In this document: positions 22,391 through 33,331 of the stretch, one piece after another
Numbering within the stretch: the first letter of the stretch is position 1
Layout: each line of letters opens with the position of its first letter
Origin: Brachionus koreanus
Taxonomy: Eukaryota; Rotifera; Eurotatoria; Ploima; Brachionidae
Reading direction: 5' to 3'
Length of the DNA stretch: 64,000 bases
NCBI GenBank assembly: GCA_016987375.1
Contig: PJRA01000288.1
Span: forward strand, 263,956-327,955
Translations under genes and position numbers: made by a program
Notes under the pieces: generated by a model
What the model was told of the DNA's origin: nothing
Database searches by the model: none
Seen by the model: the letters and a program-made list of their open reading frames with translations, nothing else

Positions 22391-22545
22391 AAGATACCAT
22401 ATTACACTTGTAACGTGTGAACATGCACCAAAAACTCTTGTACCAGCTTTACAGTCACAATACCATTCTTGAATTGGATCCATTGATGAGATTGATGAAT
22501 ATCTAATACAAGTGTTATGAATAGTCTGAGATTTGCCATTAAAGC
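22382..22545 (-). pseudogene. SWIM zinc-finger relic of a transposon-encoded protein
   Basis: On the minus strand a continuous frame reads HNTCIRYSSISSMDPIQEW, then YCDCKAGTRVFGACSHVTSV, then IWYL. This is a CxC...CxH SWIM zinc finger in the form that often ends transposon-related proteins of cnidarians, insects and rotifers (usual pattern WYCxCKxGxRxxGxCxHxxSVIWYL). No intact upstream catalytic domain is visible. Fragments with stops at about 22860-23060 on the same strand may be the eroded remainder. Confidence 0.65.
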
Positions 22546-22559
22546 CCCATCAGTTGAGC

Positions 22560-24176
22560 ATATATTAATGATTTTTATCTTTAAAATTCTATCATTAAAA
22601 CATATTTTTTTTAAATTTAATTGTCTGATTAGATAATATTAAATTTAAACTAAAATTTTGACTTATTCCCCATTATCCACTAGGATAGAATAGGGTTAAA
22701 AAAAAAAAAATTTGACTAGAAAATTGGAAAACATCTGTCTTTTTAAGAATCAAATAAATGGGATAAGTTAATTCATAAGTTACTTTGCCAGTACATTTAA
22801 AAAAAATACAATTAAAATTGACTTAGTAATATCGTTTCCTTTTATCTCCCTGTACAATTCTATGAAGTCATCTAATGAAATTCTAGTAAAAATATGACAT
22901 CTTTTGTCTTCAATACTAGCATATTCGAGACATCCTGATTTAGTTTTAACCCTCGGATTGCTATCATGTTCTGATTCGATTTATGAGATCTGGTTAGATT
23001 GTGAATCAAGATCATGGACATTTATCAACTCTTCATATATTGCAAGTCTCAACTCATAAAACTCATTCTAATTTGGACAAAAAGCCGAAAGGTTTTTTGT
23101 GAAAACAGCCACAGACGTACTTGTTTAGCTAAAAATGACACCCAAACTGATTAGATTGGAACTTTGTTTCATTATTAAGGTTATCATTTAAATTAAGCTA
23201 AATTAAGTGAAATTTCATACAAAATTTTCAATACAAAAATTAAAAAATTCTATAACTTTTGTCCTAAAGGCCAAAATTTGTTCTGCTGTTGAAACAAAGT
23301 GAAACAGCTATTGTTTCACCTACTGCGGAAGTCTGCAAAATCTGAGGAGCAAATTGATTGAGATTTATTTTCAATATTATTATATTGAGAAAAATTTTGC
23401 AGAATTCCGCAGTTTGAATATGAATTTTTGATAATATAGAAATTTTATTTTTGCATAAATACATGTATTTAAAAAATATGGAAAAGTTGAAAAATTTTCT
23501 CAATTTGCGATTAAACTTTTAAATTGTTATTTAATTAAAAAATCTACTGAAATTTTCTTTTAATTATTGTATTATTAATTAAAAGCTGTCATTAGTGAAA
23601 AATGGAAAGTTTGCATTATAAATTACTGATCTTCAATTTAAACTTTAAAAGTTTATCTATTCATCTGAATAAATTTAGATTAGTAAAAACTTGCCATTTA
23701 GACCAATCTAGAAAATTTGATTTTATAATAATTTTAATTGAAAAATATAAAAAATTCAAAATTAATTTTTCTCAAGAGCATATTGACTAGTCTCAGTCTC
23801 AATGAACCCTTTATTTTTTTAATATTATCTAATATTTAAAAAGAAATTATTTTTTCACTTTAAAAAAAACTGTCGACTAATACAAATTTTCAATTACTTT
23901 AAATTAATTACATCATCAAAATGTACAATTAATTTTAGATTATCAAGGAAGATAGATAAAAATTTGATGTTATTTAAAGTAAACCTAATGCTTTTTATCT
24001 TAAAACATTTATTGACTAGTAAGCATTTTGTGTGTCATTTTTTAAAAAAATTGTTCAATTTTTGATAACACTTATTTACTAAATTGATCAAGTTCTTATT
24101 TTTATTTTTACAATAACAATAACAACAACAATAAATAATAAGAAATTTCATTTTTTTTGTTATTACTAATTTGAAA
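22560..24176. other. Intergenic with small foldback element
   Basis: No gene is supported. At 23322-23413 the arms ACTGCGGAAGTCTGCAAAA (23322-23340) and its near-perfect complement (23395-23413) enclose a 54-nt loop, a small foldback or MITE-like structure. Next to it, GTGAAACAGCTATTGTTTCAC (about 23299-23319) is a hairpin with 8-bp arms. 23520-24170 is A/T-rich 5' flank of the metalloproteinase gene. Confidence 0.45.
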
Positions 24177-25110
24177 ATGAATATTGAATATTATTTTCTT
24201 CTTTTTTCTTTGAGCTTAAGCTTAGTCGTGATGGAGACCAAAATAACAAAAAATGATGTTTATGTAATTTTTTAAAATAAGATAAAAATACTTATAAAAA
24301 GAATCTTAAATCTTTTTCATTCAAGAATTATTTGAATCGTTTTGGTTATTTAAACAAAACAAAAAAAACAGTAGGAAAAAGAAATTTTTTAATTAAGAAA
24401 TCACTGATGTAATTTTTTATTTAAATTAAATTTTGCTTTTTATTTTTATTATATTAAGAGAGTTTCAAAAAATGTATGGTCTCAAGCCGAGTGGAAAGTT
24501 GGATACTGCCACAATTGACAAAATTAAGACTCCTAGATGTGGTTTACCAGATTTTCAACCGAGAACATCTCCAAGTTAAATGAATCTAATTAATTATTAA
24601 TTTTTTTTATATTTTTTTTTGTTTGCTCAAGTTTTAAAATGGAAAAGAAAAACAATTAGATATGTTTTATTAAATAGAAATAAAGAACTTAAATCTAAAA
24701 CTGCTAGAATAATGGCTAGAGCTTTTAGATATTGGGCAGCAGTTACTCCTCTAAAATTTAAAAAAGTACGACGTAAAGCAAAACGTCAAATTTCAATTAA
24801 GTTTGTAAGAAAAAATCATGGTGATGGATATCCGTTCGATGGACGTGGTGGTGTTTTGGGACATGCATTTTTTCCTCGCGATGGTCGAATACATTTTGAT
24901 GAGGATGAACGATTTACTCATAAATCAAAGTGGGGCATAAATCTTAATGCTGTAGCTGTTCATGAAATTGGACATGCTTTGGGTCTTGATCATTCAAAAG
25001 ATCCAAAAGCAATTATGTATCCTTACTATACAGGCTACAATCCAAAGTTTAAACTGGGAGCCGATGACATACAAAAAATTCAGTCTTTGTATGGAAAAAA
25101 AAAAGCCTAA
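24177..25110 (+). CDS. Matrix metalloproteinase (matrixin, M10A), minimal type, four exons
   Basis: Four exons join in phase: 24177-24263, 24326-24408, 24459-24574 and 24632-25110. The introns are 62, 50 and 57 nt, all GT...AG. The product is about 254 residues. Residues 1-18 are a signal-like hydrophobic start. The propeptide has NYLNRFGYLN, EFQKMYGLKPSGKLD and the cysteine switch PRCGLPD, whose Cys blocks the zinc in the zymogen. The catalytic domain has structural Zn/Ca ligands around KNHGDGYPFDGRGG, the zinc site HEIGHALGLDH with Glu as general base, and the Met-turn AIMYP. The protein ends right after the catalytic domain, so there is no hinge or hemopexin domain, as in MMP-7 and MMP-26. 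All catalytic residues are present and it should be active. Role: secreted endopeptidase of extracellular matrix. Confidence 0.9.
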
Positions 25111-25704
25111 AAAAACTCAAAAAAAAAACACAATTAGAAACATTTAGTTAGTATTTTCTTAATTATTAATTAATAAAAATAAATTAGTTGTTAAATTTTA
25201 TTTAAGAAAAAAAAATTGAGAAAAAAATTTTATTTTCGTGCATAAATTGAGTCATCAGAATCTCAAATAAAATTTCTTAAAATTTTACTAAATGATTTAC
25301 GATTGATTTTTTTATTTTTCTAAATTTTCGAAAATAAATTAAATTCGCTTTTATACTTATGTCTATGTAATTTTTTAAAATAAGATACAAATACTTGTAA
25401 AAAAAATTTTTTTTTAAATCTTATTCAAGGGTTTAGGACATGGACATGACTTTGAATTTTTGTAATAAAAATAATTTTTCAATTAAAGTAAAAATTAACT
25501 TTTAAAAATTAAAAAAGAAAACTGACATGTTAAAAAAATTGAATTAATTTTCTAGAAGTCAAAGTCAGACTCTGACTTTGACCAACTCTGGTTTATTTCT
25601 TTTGTAACAAATTTACAAAAAGCCGATTTTAGGGAAACTGAATTTTAAACTTAAAGAGTATTAAATAAATGAAAAACAAGGAAAATTTTTGGTTTTTTAA
25701 TTTT
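25111..25704. other. Intergenic between convergent genes; 25-nt palindrome
   Basis: 3' flanks of the metalloproteinase (plus) and the LRR gene (minus). At 25558-25582 a perfect palindrome with 12-nt arms around one base has arms GTCAAAGTCAGA and TCTGACTTTGAC. Nothing else is recognised. Confidence 0.5.
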
Positions 25705-26877
25705 TTATTTAGAAAATTCTATTATTATAGGTGAATTTTTTGAAATAAAAATAAATGAAATGCAAATTAAAGAATAAATGAAAACATACATCCAAAGATA
25801 AAAGAAATTGTGCTCATCATTAATTTGTCTCATAGTAATGGTTTCATTTGCAATTAAAATTTTGCTATTAGTTTGATTCAAATTTGATTCGTTTTTCGTT
25901 TGAAATGTTGTTTTTTTTGGAGTTTTTGATGTAAACTTTGTTAAACAGCCTATGTCAATTGTATCATTTTCAAAACTAATTGATTTTTTGGAAAAAAAAT
26001 TTAAATTGCTTATATAAAAGTAAAATTTAAAACACATCAAAAGATCATATTTATCACTGCCAAGTTCATCTATAATTAAATTGTCTATTCTAATCATTTT
26101 AACTTGGAATTTTTTAATATAATCAAGACTATTTTCAAAAATTTTATCATTTTTTTGACCATAGATTTTTAATTTGTGCACAAAATCTAAATTACCGAAC
26201 AAAATCACCATTTTATCCAAATAATTAAAGCTCAAATTAATTGTGAATTTAGGATTGCTTTTAAAATTTTTAAAGAAGATTTTTCCACCACTTTTCAATT
26301 TATTATTAGACAGGTCTAATAGAGAAATGAGATTTGAATCAAATTTTAAACCAAAAATATGCTTGATTTGATTAAACATTAGTAATACTTCAGTTAAATT
26401 TTTAAATTTAAAGAAAAAATCGTCCTTTATTTGACTAATTTCATTTTTGTAGAAAAAAAATTTTTCAACTGTATTCGGTAATAAACTATTGTTTTGTAAC
26501 ATTGAAAGTTTGCTATTCACTATGCCGTAAATTTTCAAATATTTCATTTTGTTTGCTCGGACCAATTTGGTCAAGTTAGATCCATCAATTCTAATCATTT
26601 TGGACAGAAAATGATTAAAATTATAATTTATAAAGCTTTTAAATCTGAAATTATATAACTTAATATCAATTTCATAATTGTAATTTATGCATTTTTTAAA
26701 TTTATTTAGTACGAGAAAGTCTTGTCCCGAACCGTCGAATCCATTGTCTTTGGTTTTTTTATATGAGCATAGGCCAAACCGAGGTTTAAAGCTTAATATT
26801 CTTTTTGTTTTGATTTTGCTTGCTTCGTAAGAACAAATCAAAAAAATGACCAACAACCAATAAACTTGTATTCTCAC
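25705..26877 (-). CDS. Leucine-rich-repeat single-pass membrane protein
   Basis: This is an intact 390-residue frame. It has a signal peptide (about 1-19) and an N-terminal Cys region. Leucine-rich repeats run from about 130 to 250, clearest at FKNLTEVLLMFNQIKHI, NLISLLDLSNNKLKSG and FTINLSFNYLDKMVI. A Thr/Asn-rich stalk follows, then a transmembrane helix at about 358-380 (WMYVFIYSLICISFIFI) and a short cytosolic tail. The topology is type I with LRRs outside, typical of adhesion or receptor proteins. There is no signalling domain, so a specific ligand cannot be named. Very Lys/Phe/Asn-rich codon use reflects the AT-rich genome. Confidence 0.72.
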   Translation of the reverse strand: MRIQVYWLLVIFLICSYEASKIKTKRILSFKPRFGLCSYKKTKDNGFDGSGQDFLVLNKFKKCINYNYEIDIKLYNFRFKSFINYNFNHFLSKMIRIDGSNLTKLVRANKMKYLKIYGIVNSKLSMLQNNSLLPNTVEKFFFYKNEISQIKDDFFFKFKNLTEVLLMFNQIKHIFGLKFDSNLISLLDLSNNKLKSGGKIFFKNFKSNPKFTINLSFNYLDKMVILFGNLDFVHKLKIYGQKNDKIFENSLDYIKKFQVKMIRIDNLIIDELGSDKYDLLMCFKFYFYISNLNFFSKKSISFENDTIDIGCLTKFTSKTPKKTTFQTKNESNLNQTNSKILIANETITMRQINDEHNFFYLWMYVFIYSLICISFIFISKNSPIIIEFSK

Positions 26878-27374
26878 AACTAAATAAAATATCTAATAAA
26901 CTAAAATAACTAAAAATAATTTTCATATTTAAATCTTAACTATTTGTTGTGTACAAAAAAAAACAATGAGATTTTTTTTTTGAAAAATTATTAAAAAAAT
27001 TTTTATTTAATGCTTACCTTTATTTATATTTATTAATAATATTTGAAAAATAGCCATTTGAATTAAATGAAATTGATAAAAATTATAGAATCCTCATAAA
27101 ACAAAAAAATTTATTTTCAAACAAAAAACATATAATAAAATCAAGAGCTAAGACTTTAAATTTGTATTTAAACTTGAAATAATTTTGTTAATTTTTTATT
27201 TTATCTAGATATTACTTAGAAATTTAATTTGAATAAGCATAATTAGCATTGGTATCAGTTTTTGTGTGTTGGATACATACAAATTAAATACTTACTGCCA
27301 TAGTTTTGATGTAAAAATTATCTAACTATTTCTATTTTACAACATAGAATATGCCAATTTGATTTTTTAGTAAG
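26878..27374. other. AT-rich, promoter side of the LRR gene
   Basis: No exon is recognisable. This is the 5' flank of the minus-strand LRR gene and the 3' flank of the broken alpha2-delta/CACHD1-like fragment. Confidence 0.35.
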
Positions 27375-27848
27375 TTAGAAAAAAGATTGACAAACACATA
27401 ATTCTTTTGATATGTCCTGCATGCCCTCAAAAACAGCTTGCGAAATGGTAATGATTTTGCCAGCTCCAGCAGCGTCTAGGTTAGGTGAGCTCAAAGTTGT
27501 TTTTGTTTGGGAATTAAGAGCTCTTTTGTACCAAGATCGACTGACTGGATTATAGAGACGTACCGATCGATGACCAGGATAAGTCCTAAAAACACCTGAT
27601 CGCATGCCCACATATGTCCATTTGACTTCCTTTACAGATTCGGCTGGTCTTCTGTTCCAGTAACTCTCAATAGGCTGGCTAATCAAAACATAAGCTCTAG
27701 TTCCTTTTTTGTATTTAAGGTCTACTTCGCATCCACCATCTACAAATGACCTATTAAATATATGACTGTTTATGTAGTTATGGGCATCGACAGTTTTAGA
27801 GGCCAAGTCGTCATCATAAAAATAAGAAGGGTTTAGGGTTTCCAGTCA
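27375..27848 (-). pseudogene. alpha2-delta/CACHD1-like fragment: Cache (sensor) region
   Basis: The minus-strand frame runs from about 27848 (NPSYFYDDDLASKT) to a stop at 27375. It includes NRSFVDGGCEVDLKYKKGTR, VKWTYVGMRSGVFRTYPG, NPVSRSWYKRA and LDAAGAGKIITISQAV. This is the Cache/extracellular sensor region of voltage-gated calcium-channel alpha2-delta subunits and their relative CACHD1. In an intact gene it follows a VWA domain of some 170 residues. Here it lies directly behind only the start of that domain, in another frame. It ends in GMQDISKELCVCQSFF, short of the family's continuation. Confidence 0.7.
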
Positions 27849-28056
27849 TTGGTTTCCAGTCAAATTTTTTTCCAGTCATTGATAAACTACAATCTATAAT
27901 GATAACAACATCTTTGGGTCCACTTGTGGCTGCAATGTACCAATTTCTAACTATTGGATCATAATCGTTGTAAAATCCGGCAAAATTGGTGTCCCATTCT
28001 CGAGCAGGATGTAAGCGCATGAGACCTGTGCTCGAACCAAAATATTGCCAATCGAC
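27849..28056 (-). pseudogene. alpha2-delta/CACHD1-like fragment: VWA_N and start of VWA
   Basis: The minus-strand frame reads VDWQYFGSSTGLMRLHPA, then YDPIVRNWYIAATSGPKDVV and IIIDCSLSMTG. This is the VWA_N domain and the first strand of VWA with the MIDAS motif DxSxS (here DCSLS). The frame then breaks inside a short tandem (TGACTGGAAA words at 27840-27880) and runs to a stop at 27814. The rest of the VWA domain is missing. The frame starts next to a repeated GGCGTAACTGG word that also borders the plus-strand fragment. Confidence 0.7.
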
Positions 28057-28098
28057 TCATTGGCGTAACTGGAACTGACCACAATCAAAGGCGTAACT

Positions 28099-28994
28099 GG
28101 CTACAATGATTTTCAAACAAAAATAATGAGTAAAATGAAATCAAGTGACAATTTAAAGTCATGTGGCAAAGAATATAAGTGTCCAAATGGCTTGGACAAT
28201 TGCGAAACTCGTTGTTATTTGTTTGATACAAATGCTATTCTAATAAAGGCGCCAGAGTTTATTAATGAAAAGGATTTAGAAGAGAAAAAGTACTCTCAAG
28301 TGAATTTGGGTATGATAGAAGGCGAAATAACCAAAGATTTAATTTACCGACATGGATTTTTAAGAAGACTTGAAAATATTGATTTTTCTGGCACGTGTAC
28401 TATTTCTCCTTACCAACCAAAAGTAACTTTGGAAGGTATTCCCACTAATCCAGAAGATCAGGACAATTACTACAAAAATAGAGGACCAATTCCATCATTT
28501 CAAAACGAGTATGGCTGTATCCAAGATGCTGTTAGATATTCGGTGAATGAATCAATTTTAGGAGATTATCATAGTAAAATTTTGATAGGTAATCTAAGTG
28601 GTCCGTGCATGAATGGCTTTTACTATGTTGCAGCTCTTCCAAAGACCTATCTATTCTTACTGGTCATAGAAAATTGGCAAGATAGAAAGTCAAGCTTTTT
28701 TTATAATTTTAATTGTAGAATAACTCGGAAGTAAATTTAAAAAATAATATAAATTTTAATGTTAATTTATTAATTTAATTTAATCAAAGTATTGTAAATT
28801 CGGGAAATTTTCAACTTATAAATGGAACTTGTGCTCAGCAAGACTTGACATCTAAAACAATGCGAGAAGAAAATAGATGTCCAGCTTTAAGACAACTTCA
28901 AATTCCGTGTCAATACAACCATCAAAATTTTATAAATTTAAATCCAAATATCCTTGTTATTATCTTTTCTCTTCCAATTTTATTTTTTATTTAA
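28099..28994 (+). pseudogene. alpha2-delta/CACHD1-like fragment: C-terminal part, inverted, two exons
   Basis: On the opposite strand to the two fragments on its left, exon 28099-28730 (GYNDFQTKIMSKMKSSDN, SCGKEYKCPNGLDNCETRCY, CMNGFYYVAALPKTYLFLLV) is spliced over a 59-nt intron to 28790-28994 (NGTCAQQDL, RCPALRQLQIPCQYNHQ). It ends in a hydrophobic segment ILVIIFSLPILFF and a stop. This is the Cys-rich membrane-proximal region and C-terminal anchor of the same family. It has an intact frame of about 278 residues but no signal peptide or start context of its own. It is either the 3' half of an inverted gene or the result of a wrong assembly join. Confidence 0.6.
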
Positions 28995-30370
28995 AAGTTC
29001 TATTATTTTTAATTTAAATAATCAATTTTTGACTAATTAATTTTAATCATCTGTCAGCACAGATAATTGTAATAAAGTTAATTTAAAATTTTTTTCAAAT
29101 CTGTCTGATTTGGCTTAATCTAAATCTGACCGGTAAAATGAAATTAAAATCACTTAAAAGCTTTATTTCCTTTCTATTTTGTGATCTTAAAATTACTTTA
29201 CCTTTCAGCACGCGATTTATTTTACCTCATAGAATTCACCTAAAATATTTACAAAACAAAACAACTAGATAGTTTTGAAAATGTATATTCAATGGTAAGT
29301 TCATAATAATTTAATTAATAATAAGTTTTTTTTTTAATATCAAGTATGTCTAAATAAATTTGTAAATAGATCTTTAATTGATTGCCTATCTTTAGATTTG
29401 TTTTTAATTTTAAAATTAATTTTTATATTTTCAAAATGGTTTTGCCAAAATTTTGCAATCCAACCGGCCAAGACTTTAGCCAAATTATATTTTATATAAA
29501 TAAATAATAAATATTTATAGTTTATTTTATTCACTATTCAAATTGACTTGTTTGGTCCAATACAATTAAAAATTTAACATTCGTTAACATCAATATATTA
29601 TTCAAAATTTAAAATACATTTTTTTATTTTTTGCAAAGTTTATTTAATTAAGTTAAAAATTAATATAAAACTTAAAATACAATTTAAGGAATATCAGAAA
29701 TCTGATAGAATAAATGTCAAAAACGGCTAATAGTGAAAAAACCTTTGTTAAATAAATGTTTCAATTTTTTACTTTTTTAGATAATTTTTTATTTTTTCAA
29801 TTTGTAATAATTACTTTTAAAAAATTAAATAAATGAAATTGAAACTATGAAATAAATGGAAAAAATGAAGAGAAACATTTGGATTTTAGATTGACTTTTA
29901 ATTTTTTTGTCAATAATTTTTTTCCGACACTTTTTTTTTAACATCGCCCATGAGGTGTTTTCTGAATAATAATAATAATAAAATATTTTTGATGTGATAA
30001 AATTTATTTCTATCATATAAAATTTATCACATAATTGATCACATCTACAAAAAATTTAAAAAAAAGTTTAGTTTTTTTTGAAAATGATTATTTTTATAAT
30101 ACTGTAACTCTTTATGTAAATTTATTAAAAGAAAACTAATTTATGCTTATAATGAAAAATTTAATTATTTTATTCAAAACTAATAAAATTCTGAAATTCT
30201 ATAGAAATTTATTTTTTCTAAGCAGATAGTTCACAGTTATTGTCATATTCTAAAAATAATTATTATTTTACAATCAAAAATCATTTAAAAATATAATCGA
30301 TAAAATCATTAGAAGCCTTGTTAATTAAAAAAATAAATACTTTTTTTAAAATATTTAGATATCTAATAAT
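28995..30370. other. AT-rich intergenic with a LINE-like 3' tail
   Basis: No gene is seen. At 29940-29985 the plus strand has ACATCGCCCATGAGGTGTTT, then CTGAATAATAATAATAATAA, the same design (GCC-hairpin then TGAATAA-type microsatellite) as 5985-6020. This suggests the 3' ends of related retroelements. Confidence 0.4.
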
Positions 30371-31204
30371 ATGGATGGAAAAGTTGAAATAAATATTAGA
30401 CTCCAATTTGAAGAATTCAAACTTTCATTTGACAAAAAAAAAAAGGTTTCTTCAATAAGAAATGACAAAATTTTACAGAAACTAATATCACAAAAACTTG
30501 GAATTGAAGATATTAAATTAAAATATGAATTTTATCCCAGTTATGATCAAAATGAATTGATTGGCGACTGGATAAAAAAAGAAAAAAATCCCAAAGTGGT
30601 ACTAAATATCAGCTCAAAATCGGAATCATCCTCATCGCGAGGTATTACTTTATTTGGACTAAATCTTGGTACATTGGATGAACTAGAAAAATCTCGCCAT
30701 GAATCACTTGTCAAGCAACTAAATCGAATGGAAGAAAAACATGTCAAGCAACTAAATCAAATGGAAGAAAAACATGATCTAAAATTAAGAGAATTGAATG
30801 CGAAAGTTGACCAGCTAGTTGGCGAAATAAATCTGCACCCTCTTTTAAATTTTGTTTCAAAATTTCGTTCAAAAATCATAGAGCAATTAGTAATAGAAAA
30901 AAAAATTCCATCAAATATCAATAACTGGAACTCGATGTATAATTATTTAAAAGAAAATCACAGCTCCAGACAACTTTGGTCGATAATTGATGAAGTGGCC
31001 GAAGAATTAGGACTAAACTATGAAGATTGGCTAAGCTTAAGAAGTATAAGCTCTGACATGAATTCTTTTAAGCATCCTAATCCGAGATTAAGTCAAAAAG
31101 ATGCCTATGAAAAAATTAATACATTAAGACTCACGCGATATGACAATTATCAAGCTCCTTTCAAAAATCTAATTGATTTATTCGAAAAAAAGAATTGGCA
31201 ATAA
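30371..31204 (+). CDS. Hypothetical coiled-coil protein, 277 residues
   Basis: This is an intact single-exon frame. Residues 1-80 are a mixed strand/helix region rich in Lys. A Ser cluster follows (about 82-90). A coiled coil spans about 105-155 and contains a perfect 11-residue duplication (VKQLNRMEEKH then VKQLNQMEEKH; 33-bp DNA repeats at 30711-30743 and 30744-30776). Residues 155-277 look all-helical (SKFRSKIIEQLVIEKK, QLWSIIDEVAEELGLNYEDW). There is no signal peptide or membrane segment, so it is likely cytosolic or nuclear. No family was recognised. The intron-less layout would fit a retrocopy or a gene linked to mobile elements, but nothing proves it. Confidence 0.62.
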   Translation: MDGKVEINIRLQFEEFKLSFDKKKKVSSIRNDKILQKLISQKLGIEDIKLKYEFYPSYDQNELIGDWIKKEKNPKVVLNISSKSESSSSRGITLFGLNLGTLDELEKSRHESLVKQLNRMEEKHVKQLNQMEEKHDLKLRELNAKVDQLVGEINLHPLLNFVSKFRSKIIEQLVIEKKIPSNINNWNSMYNYLKENHSSRQLWSIIDEVAEELGLNYEDWLSLRSISSDMNSFKHPNPRLSQKDAYEKINTLRLTRYDNYQAPFKNLIDLFEKKNWQ

Positions 31205-33221
31205 TTAGGCTTAAGTTTTAGAAAAAAAATTTTCTTATCAAATTTATATATAAATTAATACATTTGACTTTGTGATTAAAATATTTAATTTTTTTTTGGA
31301 TTTTTACTTAAATAAAGGCTTTTATTTGAAGAAAAAAATTCAATCGGTTGACAATTTCCAAGACCAATCTGCCTTAAATTTATCTACAAATTCCAATCAA
31401 ACTCGTTTTCCAAATATGGAACACATTAAAAGCAGTGTCTGATTCATTATTTTTTTTTAAATTTGGGACAAACATAGATTTGAATTAAAAAAAGCCATAA
31501 AATTCAATTTTTTGACTAATTATCTTCAAAAGTAAGTCAAATAATAATTGATTCAATTTAAAATAAAAAAAATGCATATTAATTAAATTAGATTTATTTC
31601 TATTTAAATCTATTTGAACATTTAGCTCTTTTTTTCATTAGTTCAACCATTTAAAAATTTTAAACTTTTCCAAATGAGTTGAAAATTGGAATAGGACACG
31701 CAATTATTTTGCTTTGTTCAACTAAGCTATCTATGTATAAATCCAAATAAGCTAAATTCAAAATGTGATAATGTGTCAAAACAACACTATGACGTTATAT
31801 AGACTATATATTCTATAAAGAAAATAAAAATAAATTATTTTAAAATAAAATTCAATTCAAAAATATAAATTTAATTAAATTACAAAAAAATACAAAAAAC
31901 AATACACTATTTCCATTGAAAAATTTCCCCTTTATATTTTATTTAAAAAAAAAATAGAGTTTATCTTAAAAAACATATCAAAAGAAAGATGTTTTACTCA
32001 TCTTTCGGCAAATTTATCAAATTTTATTTGGTTACCAAAAAAATGTCAATTTTGGCAAAATGAAAATAGACATTTTTTCACAATAAACTTTACAATTTAA
32101 CTTACAATAAGTTTCTTAAGCCTTTACTAAAATAAAAATGGAAATTATTTATAGTTTGTTTTATTAATATTTATTTGAATATTTTAAATTAATTTTCTAT
32201 TTACTTCAATTATAAACAAATGAAAATGACTCAAGTTTTATTTTTTTTTTAGCTGTCAAAATCTTAAATTTTTGAATTTAATTTTTCAAATACAAAATTC
32301 AAAGTTAAAAAAAAGCGTTTAATAAATTAATCTTCCATTTCAAATATTAATTTAGTTTATATAAAATAGTTTTCAATTTTAAGTTCTTTACACTATACAT
32401 CAAGCCAGTTAGATTTTATTATCCATTTTCTGCTCATTAAGGTCGTTAACAAAAAATTTTAAAAATTGTCAGCTTAATTTGCTTATTCTTAATCATAATA
32501 AGTTTATCTACAAGCTTTAGACAACGATTGGTAGAATTATGAGGAATTGGCTTATTCTAGAGATCATCTAATAGATGGTAAAATTTAAGGTTATGATTAA
32601 GCTGTTTAAAACCTTGATAATGGTTTTAATCTATTTATTTTGATTAATATTTATTTTTTAAAAGTTAGTTCGTTCAAAAAAATTTATTCAACTATAAAAA
32701 TTCCAATCATTAATCCTACCATGACTTCGATCTCAACAAATTTGACAGTGTCAGGTTTTTTGAACAATTCAAAAAATTCAATAGATATCTATATTGATAT
32801 AAATATGATATCAATAACAAGATTTTTTATGTTTTTTTTGCCATTTTTTTTCTTGTTTAATTTGCATCGTTCCTTAAAATTTTTTTTTTTTTCAAAAAAA
32901 AGGTACATTCTATTATTTTTAAATTTTTTTTTTTATTTTAAATTTGGAACATGAACACTGATTTAAATTTTAGTCTTCGTCAAAATACACTCTCTCTCAA
33001 CTTTCAACTAGAAATCAGAATCAATACTTGGTATCTTTAATTTTTTTAATTAGTCATATAAGTTCTAGCACTTCCACCAAACATCTATGATATCTGAGCA
33101 CATCACCGCCATTAGCAAAATTAATTTTTAAATTTACAAGCTTTGTGCGTCAAAGAAATATTAACGAAATCATTTTTGACAGACTATAGAGAGGTTTTCT
33201 CTAAAATTTTTAATAAATTAA
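31205..33221. other. AT-rich intergenic
   Basis: No convincing gene. The plus-strand 104-codon frame at 32640-32954 is low-complexity Phe/Ile/Asn and is judged chance. At about 33060-33130 the minus strand has a short, more balanced frame (NFANGGDVLRYHRCLVEVLE), possibly an exon of an unidentified gene. Confidence 0.3.
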
Positions 33222-33331
33222 TTAAAAATCATCATTTATTGCCTTCATTGTTTGGGACAAGTATTTACTAATATCTTGTTGAGTACATCCTTTTAAAAAT
33301 TTTAGCAAGTACTGATTGGTTTGTTCCTGTC
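33222..33331 (-). CDS. Candidate terminal exon of an unidentified gene
   Basis: On the minus strand an acceptor (TTTTATATGTAG) is followed by an open frame from 33331 to a TAA at 33222: QEQTNQYLLKFLKGCTQQ, then DISKYLSQTMKAINDDF. The composition is protein-like against an AT-rich background and the acceptor is good. No family was recognised and no upstream exon could be assigned, so this is only a candidate. Confidence 0.3.

Noticed and set aside
32640..32954. 104-codon plus-strand frame with hydrophobic runs
   Set aside because: Phe-rich because of T runs; no signal peptide logic, no splice context, no family.
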